64,000 bases of DNA from Ferruginibacter yonginensis (GTDB taxonomy: Bacteria > Bacteroidota > Bacteroidia > Chitinophagales > Chitinophagaceae), in assembly GCF_042651465.1 (NCBI RefSeq), contig NZ_JBHSCZ010000001.1, forward strand, positions 248,001 through 312,000. Reading direction: 5' to 3'. How positions within the stretch are numbered: the stretch's first letter is position 1; every line of letters starts with the position of its first letter. Positions 37,678-46,928 of this stretch are shown here, in pieces. Under the pieces are notes generated by a model. That model ran no database searches. It was given only the letters and a program-made list of their open reading frames with translations, and was not told the DNA's origin. Both the position numbers and the translations under genes were made by a program.

Positions 37678-37707
37678 AAAAAAGCAGCTCCATAGAGCTG
37701 CTTTTTT
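37678..37707. terminator. Bidirectional terminator
   Basis: AAAAAAGCAGCTC, loop CATA, GAGCTGCTTTTTT; perfect stem. Lies between the convergent FKBP and folP genes. Confidence 0.93.
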
Positions 37708-37724
37708 ATTGTGTAAAGTTTTGG

Positions 37725-38552
37725 TTATTGGTGATAGGCAGCAAGCAATTGTACTGCTTCTTTTGCTGCCTTCACATCATGTACTCTTAATATATTGGCA
37801 CCATTTTCAAGAGCTAATGTATGCAACACTGTACTACCATTTAATGCTTCATCAGCTGTAATGTTCAATGTTTTATAAACAGTACTTTTTCTTGATAAAC
37901 CAACTAATATGGGGCATTGTAATATTTTTAACTGCGATAAATTTTTGAGTAATGTAAAATTGTGTGTAATGGTTTTAGCAAAACCAAAACCGGGATCAAT
38001 GATAACATCTTTTATACCTACAGCGCTACAATCGTGTACTTTTTTAATAAAAAAATCAAGTACCTCTAAAGTAACATCATCATACATAGCTAACTGTTGC
38101 ATAGTTTGTGGGTTACCTTTCATATGCATACATATGTAGGGTACTTGTAATGCGGCTACTGTTGGTAACATAGCTTCATCAATAGTACCGCCACTCACAT
38201 CATTTACGATACTAGCGCCAGCTGCAATAGCTTGTTTAGCCACTTCGCTATAAAAAGTATCTACAGATATAATCAGTTGTGGGTGTAGTGTATGGAGTGC
38301 ACTAATTATAGGTATAACCCTTTCTAACTCTTCTTGTATTGTAAGTAAAGTAGCGTTTGGTCGAGTGCTTTGTCCGCCAACATCAATGATATCAACACCT
38401 TCAGCAATCATTTGTTGTGCCTTATTAATAAGGCCATCCATCCCTAATAAAATATCTCCTTTATAAAACGAGTCGGGTGTAGCGTTAATAATCCCCATAA
38501 TAAGTGGGGTTTCTATCGATATCAATTTTCCTTTACAGTTAATGCTGTACAT
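37725..38552 (-). CDS. folP: Dihydropteroate synthase
   Basis: Joins p-aminobenzoate with hydroxymethyl-dihydropterin diphosphate in folate synthesis; sulfonamide target. 275 residues from the ATG at 38552. An in-frame ATG 30 codons earlier overlaps the divergent gene and is unlikely. Motifs: MGIINATPDSFY, DVGGQSTRP, SVDTFYSEVA, VNDVSGG, DPGFGFAKT and the C-terminal LRVHDV. Divergent from the DUF1599 gene. Confidence 0.97.
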   Translation of the reverse strand: MYSINCKGKLISIETPLIMGIINATPDSFYKGDILLGMDGLINKAQQMIAEGVDIIDVGGQSTRPNATLLTIQEELERVIPIISALHTLHPQLIISVDTFYSEVAKQAIAAGASIVNDVSGGTIDEAMLPTVAALQVPYICMHMKGNPQTMQQLAMYDDVTLEVLDFFIKKVHDCSAVGIKDVIIDPGFGFAKTITHNFTLLKNLSQLKILQCPILVGLSRKSTVYKTLNITADEALNGSTVLHTLALENGANILRVHDVKAAKEAVQLLAAYHQ

Positions 38553-38567
38553 GTGCTTTATGAATTG

Positions 38568-38575
38568 TATTTTTG
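38568..38575 (+). promoter_or_regulatory. -7 box for the DUF1599 gene
   Basis: TATTTTTG in the folP-DUF1599 divergent gap, 35 bp before the ATG at 38611. -33 element not clear. Confidence 0.5.
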
Positions 38576-38610
38576 AAGCAATACACAAATATCTATAAAT
38601 AAAATCGTGC

Positions 38611-39162
38611 ATGAACACAGTTGAACAATATGATGCTATCATTGAACAATGCAGAAATACTTTTGTAAAAAAAACGAAAGATTATGGTACATCTTGGAGG
38701 GTGTATCGTACCATTTCTGTAGCTGATCAAATTTATATAAAGGCAAAACGCATACGTACTATACAAGAAAATAAAATACAAAAAATAGGCGACGATATAA
38801 AAAGTGAATTTGCTGGTATTTTAAATTATGCCATTATTGGGTTAATTCAATTAGATTTTAAAAGTGATGAGCCTGAAGAATTAGCACCATCGTTGGTAGC
38901 TGAATTGTACGATCAAAAAGCTGCCGCAGCCAAAGCTTTGATGCAACAAAAAAACCATGATTATGGAGAAGCATGGCGTAGTATGAGTCAGCAAAGTTTT
39001 GTTGATTTATCATTAGCTAAAATTTTACGTATTAAACAAATTATTGCAAATGATGGCGCTACTTTAGTGAGTGAAGGTATTGATGCTAATTTTTTTGACA
39101 TATTAAATTATGCTGTTTTTGCCTTGATTTTAATTGATGAAGGCGTACACACTGTTTCGTAA
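38611..39162 (+). CDS. DUF1599 protein, two tandem copies of the domain
   Basis: 183 residues containing the same about 75-residue unit twice. The first has KTKDYGTSWRVYR and FAGILNYAIIGLIQLD; the second has KNHDYGEAWRSMSQQS and FFDILNYAVFALILID. The family (DUF1599) is widespread in Bacteroidota and is thought to be linked with nucleotide or modified-base metabolism; no activity is established that I can name. The order folP, DUF1599, DoxX is a familiar one in this phylum. Confidence 0.85.
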   Translation: MNTVEQYDAIIEQCRNTFVKKTKDYGTSWRVYRTISVADQIYIKAKRIRTIQENKIQKIGDDIKSEFAGILNYAIIGLIQLDFKSDEPEELAPSLVAELYDQKAAAAKALMQQKNHDYGEAWRSMSQQSFVDLSLAKILRIKQIIANDGATLVSEGIDANFFDILNYAVFALILIDEGVHTVS

Positions 39163-39181
39163 ATTTTAAAAAATCTACTGC

Positions 39182-40315
39182 ATGAAACTTATAATAACTT
39201 TAATAAGAATTGTAACAGGCGTATTGTTTATTTTTTCAGGGTTAGTGAAAGCCATTGATCCTAAAGGGTTAGCCTACAAAATGCAAGAATTTTTTGAAGC
39301 ATGGAGTAACAGCGGTTTTATGCCCGGGCTAATGAAAAGCTTGGATGCTTATGCCCTTAGTTTTTCTATTATTATGATTGCGTTAGAAGTAGTGGTAGGT
39401 ATTGCTTTACTTATAGGTTATAAAAAGAAAATTACCGTTTGGGTATTGCTGTTGTTAATGTTGTTTTTTACATTTTTAACTTCTTATGTATTATTTACGG
39501 GCAAAATTAGGGCTTGTGGTTGTTTTGGTGATTGTATTCCGTTAACGCCGCAACAAACATTTGGAAAAGATATTGTTTTACTCATTTTTGCTATTTTGTT
39601 GTTGATTTATATCAAACACATAACACCTATTGCAAAGCCTTTTTTAAGCGGACTTTATGTAAGCTTAGCCACTATAGCTATAATAACCCTACAATGGTAT
39701 GTGCTTAGAAATTTACCATTAGTAGATTGTTTGCCATACAAAGTAGGTAATAATATTATTGAGCTTCGTAAAATGCCCCCTAACGCTGTACCTGATAAGT
39801 TTGATTATGTGTTCAACTACAAAAAAAATGGAACTGTTCAATCATTTAAAGCAGGTGAAACACCTGATAGTACTTGGGAATTTGTAGATCGTATTCAAAC
39901 ATTGGTTGAAAAAGGCAGTAACAACATTCCTGTAATCAGTGATTTTTCATTAACTACAGAAAGTGGTAATGATAGCACCGAAGCAATTTTAACAATACCC
40001 AAGCCATATTATTTACTGTACATAAAAGATGTAACAGACTTTGCGCCAAATTGGAAAGCAGATGCTGACTTGATAAAAAGAATTACTGCAACAGGTATGC
40101 CCATTTATATTGTTACAGCTCAATTAGCTAAAACTAAGGAACGGTATCAGTCATTTAAATCGCTGCAAGGTGTTTATTCATCATTAGTATTTTTAACCTG
40201 CGATGCTACCGTTTTAAAAACAGTGGCAAGGGTTAACCCCACTTTGTATTTGATGAATGGCCCCGTTGTTCAACGAAAATGGAGTTATACAAGCTTTGAA
40301 CATTTACCTGAATAA
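39182..40315 (+). CDS. DoxX/MauE-type membrane protein with C-terminal soluble domain
   Basis: 377 residues. Residues about 1-180 contain four or five helices with the DoxX-like start RIVTGVLFIFSGLVKAIDPKG, and a cysteine cluster CGCFGDC typical of the MauE/thiol-oxidation-related branch. Residues about 195-377 are soluble, ending in a thioredoxin-like part lacking a CXXC pair. This matches the Bacteroidota BT_3928 type. Role probably in envelope redox or quinone metabolism, uncertain. Gap to DUF1599 is 19 bp. Confidence 0.83.
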   Translation: MKLIITLIRIVTGVLFIFSGLVKAIDPKGLAYKMQEFFEAWSNSGFMPGLMKSLDAYALSFSIIMIALEVVVGIALLIGYKKKITVWVLLLLMLFFTFLTSYVLFTGKIRACGCFGDCIPLTPQQTFGKDIVLLIFAILLLIYIKHITPIAKPFLSGLYVSLATIAIITLQWYVLRNLPLVDCLPYKVGNNIIELRKMPPNAVPDKFDYVFNYKKNGTVQSFKAGETPDSTWEFVDRIQTLVEKGSNNIPVISDFSLTTESGNDSTEAILTIPKPYYLLYIKDVTDFAPNWKADADLIKRITATGMPIYIVTAQLAKTKERYQSFKSLQGVYSSLVFLTCDATVLKTVARVNPTLYLMNGPVVQRKWSYTSFEHLPE

Positions 40316-40326
40316 AGTAGTAGCCA

Positions 40327-41370
40327 TTGAAAAACCTTATAAAAAAAATAGTCATTTCATTACTTGTTTTACCTGGTGTAGTGGCATTGGTTTTTGTGAT
40401 GTTTCAGGGTTTTCAAGACCCTACTAAAATGATGGTAGGACAAACAGGTGACCAAAAAACCATTAACAACATTCGTAAAGCGTTGCATTTAGATGCTCCA
40501 AAATGGCAGCAATTTTTATATTATTGTAATGATGTTTCACCCATTGCCTATCATTCTGTAACAGAAATTGAGCAAAAGCAACTCAAAGGTTTTTTTTGGG
40601 GTGGCGAACATAAAATAGGTTTAAAAGTACCTTATTTAGGCAGCAGTTATCAAACCAAAAAACCAACTACTAGTGTATTGGCAGAGGCATTACCAGCCAC
40701 TTTAATATTAGCACTTACAGCTATGCTATTTGCTTGTTTTGTAGGCATTTCATTAGGTGTAATAGCAGCCATTAAAAAAAATACTTGGGTCGATCGGTTT
40801 GCTATTATCACTAGCATTGCTGGTATTTCAGCACCTTCATTTTTTATTGCCATTTTAATCGCATATGTATTTGGCTTTTTATTACAGCCATACTTAGGTT
40901 TACACATTACTGGTAGCTTATATGCTTTAGATGAAGTAACTGGTGAGCAATATTTGTCGCTCAAAAATTTAATTTTACCAGCTATAACATTAGGTATCCG
41001 GCCAATGGCCGTCATTGCACAATTAACGAGAAGTACTTTATTAGAAGTGTTACAGCAAGATTATATAAGAACAGCTTATGCAAAAGGGTTACCAACACGA
41101 ACCATCATATTTCGACATGCACTTAAAAATACCTTAAACCCAGTAATAACAGCTATAACAGGTTGGTTTGCTGAACTATTAGCAGGTGCTTTTTTTGTTG
41201 AGTATATTTTTGGGTGGAAGGGGTTGGGTAAAGTAACCGTGACAGCTTTAGAAAAATTAGATTATCCTTTAGTATCAGGTGCTGTATTGTGTAGTGCAGT
41301 TATTTTTATCGCCATTAATATTCTGGCAGATGTACTTTATACGCTTATTGACCCTCGGGTACGTTTATGA
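40327..41370 (+). CDS. OppB/DppB-type ABC transporter permease (TTG start)
   Basis: 347 residues with about six membrane helices. Binding-protein-dependent permease features: an N-terminal helix, LAEALPATLILALTAML, ISAPSFFIAIL, and the EAA loop region DYIRTAYAKGLPTRTIIFRHAL which contacts the ATPase. C-terminus NILADVLYTLIDPRVRL is typical of OppB. TTG is the start; no better codon is present. It is 11 bp after the DoxX gene. No OppA, OppC, OppD or OppF genes lie in the window, so its partners must be elsewhere. Confidence 0.9.
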   Translation: MKNLIKKIVISLLVLPGVVALVFVMFQGFQDPTKMMVGQTGDQKTINNIRKALHLDAPKWQQFLYYCNDVSPIAYHSVTEIEQKQLKGFFWGGEHKIGLKVPYLGSSYQTKKPTTSVLAEALPATLILALTAMLFACFVGISLGVIAAIKKNTWVDRFAIITSIAGISAPSFFIAILIAYVFGFLLQPYLGLHITGSLYALDEVTGEQYLSLKNLILPAITLGIRPMAVIAQLTRSTLLEVLQQDYIRTAYAKGLPTRTIIFRHALKNTLNPVITAITGWFAELLAGAFFVEYIFGWKGLGKVTVTALEKLDYPLVSGAVLCSAVIFIAINILADVLYTLIDPRVRL

Positions 41371-41401
41371 AAAAAGCCGTTGAATTAACAACGGCTTTTT
41401 T
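41369..41401. terminator. Bidirectional terminator
   Basis: AAAAAAGCCGTTG, loop, CAACGGCTTTTTT; strong stem between the convergent permease and Pmp3-type genes, starting at the permease stop. Confidence 0.92.
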
Positions 41402-41415
41402 GTATAATGTAAAAA

Positions 41416-41901
41416 TTAGTTTTTCTTGTTATCATCACCTAAAATTACTATTAAGGCATAAATAACACCTGGTAAAAAGAATAATAAAGTTAATAATAAA
41501 GAAATCCAGAATTTACTATTGATTTCACCTTCATGTAAATAAACAGCTAATGGTGGTAATAAAATAGCTAATATCACTAATAACAAAGTGTTGGTACTTG
41601 GCTCTTTACCAGCTTTTTTTGCTTTTTTGTACTCTTTTAAAGCAATTTTTGCATCTTTTATTCTTGATTTTTTTTCTGCTTTGCTCAAGCTTGAAAATCC
41701 TTTAACAGCTTCTTTTACTGAAATTGATTGTGGTTTGGCTACTGGCGCAAATGGTATAACTACATTGGGTGCAGGTGTAATAGTAGGTACAAATGGAACT
41801 ATTATACTGGTATTGGTAATAAAATTGGCAGCGTCAACAGAACTAGCTAATAAACTTACCATCGTAAATGCTAATAAGCTTTTGAGGATAATTTTTTTCA
41901 T
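41416..41901 (-). CDS. Exported YqaE/Pmp3-family membrane protein
   Basis: 161 residues from the ATG at 41901, which starts a signal peptide ending SVDAA. A basic linker KAEKKSRIKDAK...YKKAKKAGKE precedes the C-terminal Pmp3 domain with two helices (LLVILAILLPPLAVYLHEG and LLTLLFFLPGVIYALIVIL). Pmp3 proteins are small membrane proteins linked to stress and ion homeostasis in other organisms. The signal-peptide plus linker version is common in Bacteroidota. Function here unknown. Confidence 0.85.
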   Translation of the reverse strand: MKKIILKSLLAFTMVSLLASSVDAANFITNTSIIVPFVPTITPAPNVVIPFAPVAKPQSISVKEAVKGFSSLSKAEKKSRIKDAKIALKEYKKAKKAGKEPSTNTLLLVILAILLPPLAVYLHEGEINSKFWISLLLTLLFFLPGVIYALIVILGDDNKKN

Positions 41902-42112
41902 GTGTTTGATTTTTAGTGAATGTATTTTAACACAATTTAACAAATTTCGTTCCAACAATAAAAAGTATTGGTAACTGATTATTTCTATTGAAAATGTTCA
42001 ACTTTTAGGTAGTATTAAAATAAAAACTTCACAACTTATCTCAATTGAGTAAATCGTTACACAATTTCATTATAGTTGATGTAATTGCATCATGTTGCAT
42101 CAATTTTAAAAC

Positions 42113-42120
42113 TAACTTTG
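42113..42120 (+). promoter_or_regulatory. -7 box for the thiolase gene
   Basis: TAACTTTG, 20 bp before the ATG at 42141. A TTG at 42095-42097 is closer than the usual spacing, so the -33 part is doubtful. Confidence 0.5.
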
Positions 42121-42140
42121 CGACACAAAAAAATTAAACC

Positions 42141-43319
42141 ATGCAAGAAGTATATATTTTATCAGCCGTACGTACACCACTCGGTAGTTTTGGAGGTTCA
42201 CTTAAAAGTATGACTGCAACTCAATTAGGTGCAGTGGCTATAAAAGGCGCCTTAGAAAAAAGTGGCGTAGCACCTGAAATGGTGAACGATGTATTAATGG
42301 GTTGTGTAATACAAGCCAACTTGGGGCAAGCGCCTGCAAGGCAAGCCGCAAAATTTGCTGGCTTACCAAATGAAGTAAATTGTACAACCGTAAATAAAGT
42401 ATGTGCTAGTGGAATGAAAGCCATTGCACAAGCTGCCCAAAGCATTATGCTGGGCGATGCTGATATTGTAATTGCTGGTGGTATGGAAAGCATGAGTAAT
42501 GTACCATTCTATTCTGAAAATGTACGATGGGGCAATAAATATGGTAACGTTACAATGGTTGATGGTTTGGCCAAAGATGGTTTAACTGATGTATATGATG
42601 GTAACGCCATGGGTAATGCAGCAGAGTTTTGTGCCACTACTTGTAACATTTCAAGAGCTGATCAAGATGCGTTTGCCATAGAAAGCTACAAACGTTCACA
42701 AGCAGCGGTTAACGAAGGCAGGTTTGATGCTGAAATTGTACCAGTAAGTATTCCACAACGCAAAGGCGACCCTATTTTATTTGCGAAAGATGAAGAACCG
42801 TTCAACGTAAAATTCGATAAAATTCCAACTTTAGGAGGTGCATTTGTAAAAGATGGTACCGTTACAGCAGCCAATGCCAGTACTATGAACGATGGTGCAG
42901 CTGCGTTGGTGCTTATTAGCAAAGCGAAAGCCGATGCATTAGGTTTAAAACCCATTGGTAAAATTGTGAGTTATGCAGATGCTGAGCAAGCGCCAGAGTG
43001 GTTTACTACTACACCAAGTATTGCTGTACCCAAAGCTGTTGCAAAAGCAGGTTTAAAAATGGAAGATATTAGCTACTGGGAATTAAACGAAGCTTTTAGT
43101 GTAGTTGGTATTGAAAATACCAAACGTATGGGGTTAGATGCTGCCAAAGTAAATGTAAATGGAGGTGCAGTTTCTATTGGTCACCCATTAGGTGCAAGTG
43201 GTGCAAGAATCATTGTAACATTGTTACATGTACTTAAACAAAACAATGCACAATATGGTGCAGCAGGTATTTGTAATGGTGGCGGCGGTGCAAGTGCAAT
43301 GGTGATAGAAAATATTTAG
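42141..43319 (+). CDS. Acetyl-CoA C-acetyltransferase (thiolase)
   Basis: 392 residues, the usual length. Condenses two acetyl-CoA or cleaves acetoacetyl-CoA. Active residues: nucleophilic C88 in VNKVCASGMKA, the NEAFSV loop, the GHPLGASGAR histidine and the second cysteine in GICNGGGGAS. The short loops favour the degradative/biosynthetic acetoacetyl type over long-chain thiolases. Monocistronic-looking; the next gene starts 28 bp later and could be co-transcribed. Confidence 0.95.
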   Translation: MQEVYILSAVRTPLGSFGGSLKSMTATQLGAVAIKGALEKSGVAPEMVNDVLMGCVIQANLGQAPARQAAKFAGLPNEVNCTTVNKVCASGMKAIAQAAQSIMLGDADIVIAGGMESMSNVPFYSENVRWGNKYGNVTMVDGLAKDGLTDVYDGNAMGNAAEFCATTCNISRADQDAFAIESYKRSQAAVNEGRFDAEIVPVSIPQRKGDPILFAKDEEPFNVKFDKIPTLGGAFVKDGTVTAANASTMNDGAAALVLISKAKADALGLKPIGKIVSYADAEQAPEWFTTTPSIAVPKAVAKAGLKMEDISYWELNEAFSVVGIENTKRMGLDAAKVNVNGGAVSIGHPLGASGARIIVTLLHVLKQNNAQYGAAGICNGGGGASAMVIENI

Positions 43320-43347
43320 TTTAAATTTTATAAACGTATCAATAACA

Positions 43348-44454
43348 ATGAAAACTTTTTTAGTAATCATTGCAACAGCTTGTTGCTCATTTGTATGTGC
43401 ACAAGATAGTGCTTATGTAATTAAGGGTAACGTTGGCACTGGTGTTAATGGTAAATTGGTATTTGCATATTTTAAAAATAGCATGTACAATTACGACACT
43501 GCTGTTGTAACAAAAGGTCAATTTACATTTAAAGGTTTTACCACCGAGCCGTTGCAGGGAACCATGTTTTGGGTAAAAAAACAATACCCTGGTAATGTGC
43601 AGTTTTATGTGGAGCCTGGTGGTACTACCATTTTAAATGGCAGTGCAGATTCTTTAAAAAATATAACCATAACTGGCGCTAGTATTAATAAAGATATGGT
43701 GGCATTGAAAGCTCTTTTTGAAAATGAAGATAAAGCATACGAAGCCAATGCGAAAGGCTACGATTTACCTGAAAATAAAACCAATAAAGCAGCGCTTGAT
43801 AGTTTAGATGAAGTTGAAAAACAAATACAACGTAACAAACGAGCATTGTTGGTATCATTTATAAAACAACATCCACAATCATTATTAGCCGCTTACAGTG
43901 TTATTGAAAATTATAGTTATGATGTTGAGCCTGCTGAAATTAGGAACGTTTATAACCTGTTTCACAGCAACATAAAAAAAGCAGCAATAGGTAAAAAAAT
44001 AAATAACATTGCTACTATTTTTGAAAAATACAGCGTTGGTAAAAAGTTAGATAAAATCAATCAACCTGATACAAGCGGCCAAATGATTAGCTTGGCCTCT
44101 TTAAAAGGTAAGTATGTATTGGTTGATTTTTGGGCTAGTTGGTGTGCACCTTGTAGGGCTGAAAACCCAAATATTAAAAAAGCATACGACATGTATCATT
44201 CCAAAGGGTTAGAAATATATGCTGTTTCGTACGATGATGCTAAAGGCAAAAAGAAATGGATCAACGCTATCAATAAAGATGGTTTGCCATGGATACAAGT
44301 GAGTGAATTAAAAGGCTGGTCAAATGAAACATCAGAAAATTTTTACATAAAATCAATACCAGCAAATTTTTTGCTTGATAAAGATGGTACCATTGTAGCA
44401 AAAAACATTTTTGGTGATAAATTATTAGCAAAGTTGGCAGTATTATTACCTTAG
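43348..44454 (+). CDS. TlpA-like thioredoxin-fold protein with DUF4369 domain
   Basis: 368 residues. Signal peptide ending FVCAQ. An N-terminal DUF4369-like beta domain (about 22-125) and a charged helical linker precede a TlpA/ResA-type domain (about 235-368) with FWASWCAPCRAE (C266, C269) and the cis-proline in SIPANFLL. Probably an envelope thiol-disulfide oxidoreductase. This two-domain form is abundant in Bacteroidota. Confidence 0.9.
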   Translation: MKTFLVIIATACCSFVCAQDSAYVIKGNVGTGVNGKLVFAYFKNSMYNYDTAVVTKGQFTFKGFTTEPLQGTMFWVKKQYPGNVQFYVEPGGTTILNGSADSLKNITITGASINKDMVALKALFENEDKAYEANAKGYDLPENKTNKAALDSLDEVEKQIQRNKRALLVSFIKQHPQSLLAAYSVIENYSYDVEPAEIRNVYNLFHSNIKKAAIGKKINNIATIFEKYSVGKKLDKINQPDTSGQMISLASLKGKYVLVDFWASWCAPCRAENPNIKKAYDMYHSKGLEIYAVSYDDAKGKKKWINAINKDGLPWIQVSELKGWSNETSENFYIKSIPANFLLDKDGTIVAKNIFGDKLLAKLAVLLP

Positions 44455-44537
44455 TTTTAATGTCATTTGTTATTTTTAAATTTTAAAGATAATTTCGCAT
44501 TCATTAAAAGTTTAAAAATTATTTCAACAATAGTAAT

Positions 44538-45521
44538 ATGAGACAAATTGCGTTTAGAGAAGCCCTAAGGGAAGCCATGCAAGAAGAAATGCGTAAGGAT
44601 GATAGGGTGTTTTTAATGGGAGAGGAGGTTGCTGAGTACAACGGTGCTTACAAAGTGAGCCAAGGTATGTTGGAAGAGTTTGGTGAAAAGCGCATTATTG
44701 ATACACCTATTGCTGAACTGGGTTTTTCAGCTATTGCAGTAGGTGCAGCTCAAAATGGGTTACGTCCTATTGTTGAATTCATGACATGGAATTTTGCTGT
44801 ATTGGCGTTAGATCAGATATTGAATACTGCCTCAAAAATGTTAGCCATGAGTGGCGGACAAGTGGGTTGCCCTATTGTATTTAGAGGTGCTAACGGTAGT
44901 GCTGGTCAGTTAGGCGCTCAACATTCAACGGCATTTGAAAGTATGTATGCTAATATTCCGGGTTTAAAAGTAATATCTGTAAGTAACCCTTACGATGCTA
45001 AAGGCTTATTAAAAGCTGCTATTAGAGATGATGATCCGGTAATGTTTATGGAAAGTGAAGTGATGTATGGCGATAAAGGTGAAGTGCCAGAAGAAGAATA
45101 TGTATTACCTATTGGAAAATGTTTTGTAAAACGCCCTGGTAAAGATGTTACCATTGTATCATTCAATAAAATGATGAAAGTGGCATTAGGTGCGGCTGAA
45201 GCATTATCAAAAGAAGGTATAGAAGCTGAGGTTATTGATGTTGCCACTATTCGTCCGTTAGATTGGTTTACTATTTTAGAAAGTGTGAAAAAAACCAATC
45301 GTTTGGTAATTGTTGAAGAGCAATGGCCGTTTGCTTCAGTAAGTTCAGAAATTGCTTACCGTATACAAAAAGAAGGGTTTGATTATTTGGATGCTCCTAT
45401 TAGAAGAATTACATCTGCTGATGCACCCATGCATTATGCACCCAATTTAGTAGCTGCTTATTTACCAAATATTGAAAGAACGGTAAAGTTGGTAAAAGAA
45501 GTTATGTATATGAAAAAGTAA
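44538..45521 (+). CDS. pdhB: Pyruvate dehydrogenase E1 component, beta subunit
   Basis: 327 residues. Partner of the alpha subunit encoded at 52942, 7.4 kb away; together they decarboxylate pyruvate with thiamine diphosphate in the PDH complex. Motifs: FREALREAMQEEM start, GEEVAEYNGAYKVS, IDTPIAELGFSAIAVGAA, EFMTWNFA and QHSTAFES in the transketolase pyrimidine domain, and the C-terminal transketolase domain with VIDVATIRPLD. A strong terminator follows. Confidence 0.94.
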   Translation: MRQIAFREALREAMQEEMRKDDRVFLMGEEVAEYNGAYKVSQGMLEEFGEKRIIDTPIAELGFSAIAVGAAQNGLRPIVEFMTWNFAVLALDQILNTASKMLAMSGGQVGCPIVFRGANGSAGQLGAQHSTAFESMYANIPGLKVISVSNPYDAKGLLKAAIRDDDPVMFMESEVMYGDKGEVPEEEYVLPIGKCFVKRPGKDVTIVSFNKMMKVALGAAEALSKEGIEAEVIDVATIRPLDWFTILESVKKTNRLVIVEEQWPFASVSSEIAYRIQKEGFDYLDAPIRRITSADAPMHYAPNLVAAYLPNIERTVKLVKEVMYMKK

Positions 45522-45542
45522 TTTAATTACATACCATATTTT

Positions 45543-45573
45543 AAAACCCCACTTTTTTGAAGTGGGGTTTTTT
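45543..45573 (+). terminator. Terminator of pdhB
   Basis: AAAACCCCACTT pairs with AAGTGGGGTTTT across five T, followed by more T. Confidence 0.93.
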
Positions 45574-45601
45574 ATTGAAATCAACTTAATCATGTTTAAT
45601 C

Positions 45602-45645
45602 AACTGTTACATAGCTGTTGTATAACTGTTACATAGCTGTAATAC
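45602..45645. repeat. Two-copy 22-bp tandem repeat
   Basis: Unit AACTGTTACATAGCTGT plus five variable bases at 45602-45623 and again at 45624-45645, followed by a partial third piece AGCTGTTAGTAC. The sequence contains AGCTGT and ACAGCT inverted fragments. It lies between the pdhB terminator and the TPR gene's 3' end. Confidence 0.7.
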
Positions 45646-45715
45646 AGCTGTTAGTACGGAGTAAGTGGGCTGTTGTGGTGCAATGATACTACTCTTAATT
45701 AGCTTTTACTGTACG

Positions 45716-46834
45716 CTATTGTATCTTCTTTTTTAATTTTTCTGCTAGTGCAGCATCAAGTGGAAGTAATTCGTTGTACATTTTTTGAGCATTGGTTTTG
45801 TCTTTCATTGCTATATAAACCAAACCAGCATAATACCTACACAGGGTTGATTTATTATCATAGCTAATACCTGTTTTTAAAGTTTTTAAAGCATCATCAT
45901 TTTTTGAAGTCATGTATTCAGCATATCCTAATTCAGTATAAGCTGCCACTAAAGTATTATCAAGTGCTAAAGCTTTTTTTAAATAATACACTGCTTCTGA
46001 ATAATTATTTTTTTCGTTGTAGCACCAGCCTAACCCATAATAAGAACCGGAACTATTGGGATTATATTCTATTGCTTTTTTATAATTTTCTAAAGCTTCA
46101 TCAACTTTTGCTGGCGAAAAATTTCTGCGGTATACATCGCCAATGCCTTTGTAAGAAGTACCGTTATCGTATTTTAAATTAATCGCTTGATTATATGCAT
46201 TGATGGCATCATCATTACGTTTAAGTTTATAAAATGCAAACCCTAGTTCATTGTAAGTAGTGTAATCTTTTTTTACATCGTTGCTTTTATTCAACCAATA
46301 AATAGCATCTTCATACTTTTGCGTTCCATTGTAGAGGTAGCCAATCTTGTAAAGCGCTATGTCATTTTTTGGATTATACTCCACACATTTTTTATAATTT
46401 GTAATAGCCGTTTCAGGTTGCTTTAATTGTTCGTACACATCACCTAGTTGTTTATACGCTAATGCATAATTTGGTTTTATAGCCACTGCTTTTTCTAATG
46501 CTTTTTGGGCTTCAGCATATTGCAGCGTTTTTTTGTAAGCATAGCCAAGTTCTTGATAGGCTAGGTGGTTATTTACATCAATTTTTACCAAATTATTGAG
46601 TGTTTTAATAGCAGCTTCAAATTTATTTGCATCATTATAACACCAGCCAAGTTTATATAAAACGTCTTTATTTTCTGCATCTAATGCTATAGCTTTTTCA
46701 TAATATGGAATAGCCGCAGTATATTTTTTTTCATTATAAGCAGTATTACCTTTTACAACCCAGTCAGAGGCGTTTATTTGAGCAGAAAGGCTTGTAGCGA
46801 TGCATATCGTTAATATGAGGCTCAATAATTTCAT
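45716..46834 (-). CDS. Exported TPR-repeat protein
   Basis: 372 residues. Signal peptide ending SLSAQ, then about ten tetratricopeptide repeats covering nearly the whole chain, recognisable from repeated patterns such as AIPYYEKAIALDAENKDVLYK, AIKTLNNLVKIDVNNHLAYQ and ALENYKKAIEYNPNSSGSYY. A periplasmic or outer-membrane-facing scaffold; partner unknown. Has its own -7 box (46851-46858). Confidence 0.9.
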   Translation of the reverse strand: MKLLSLILTICIATSLSAQINASDWVVKGNTAYNEKKYTAAIPYYEKAIALDAENKDVLYKLGWCYNDANKFEAAIKTLNNLVKIDVNNHLAYQELGYAYKKTLQYAEAQKALEKAVAIKPNYALAYKQLGDVYEQLKQPETAITNYKKCVEYNPKNDIALYKIGYLYNGTQKYEDAIYWLNKSNDVKKDYTTYNELGFAFYKLKRNDDAINAYNQAINLKYDNGTSYKGIGDVYRRNFSPAKVDEALENYKKAIEYNPNSSGSYYGLGWCYNEKNNYSEAVYYLKKALALDNTLVAAYTELGYAEYMTSKNDDALKTLKTGISYDNKSTLCRYYAGLVYIAMKDKTNAQKMYNELLPLDAALAEKLKKKIQ

Positions 46835-46850
46835 GTTAATTATTTTTAAT

Positions 46851-46858
46851 CAAAAGTA
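46851..46858 (-). promoter_or_regulatory. -7 box for the TPR gene
   Basis: Minus-strand TACTTTTG, 16 bp before the ATG. Confidence 0.5.
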
Positions 46859-46928
46859 ATGAGATGGGGTAATAAAAAAATTACCCATTGCAGGGTATTT
46901 TAGTTGATTAATGGTATTTTTAGAAATA

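Noticed and set aside
45602..45660. Tandem repeat considered as a CRISPR remnant
   Set aside because: Units are contiguous without spacers, only two full copies exist, and no cas genes are present.
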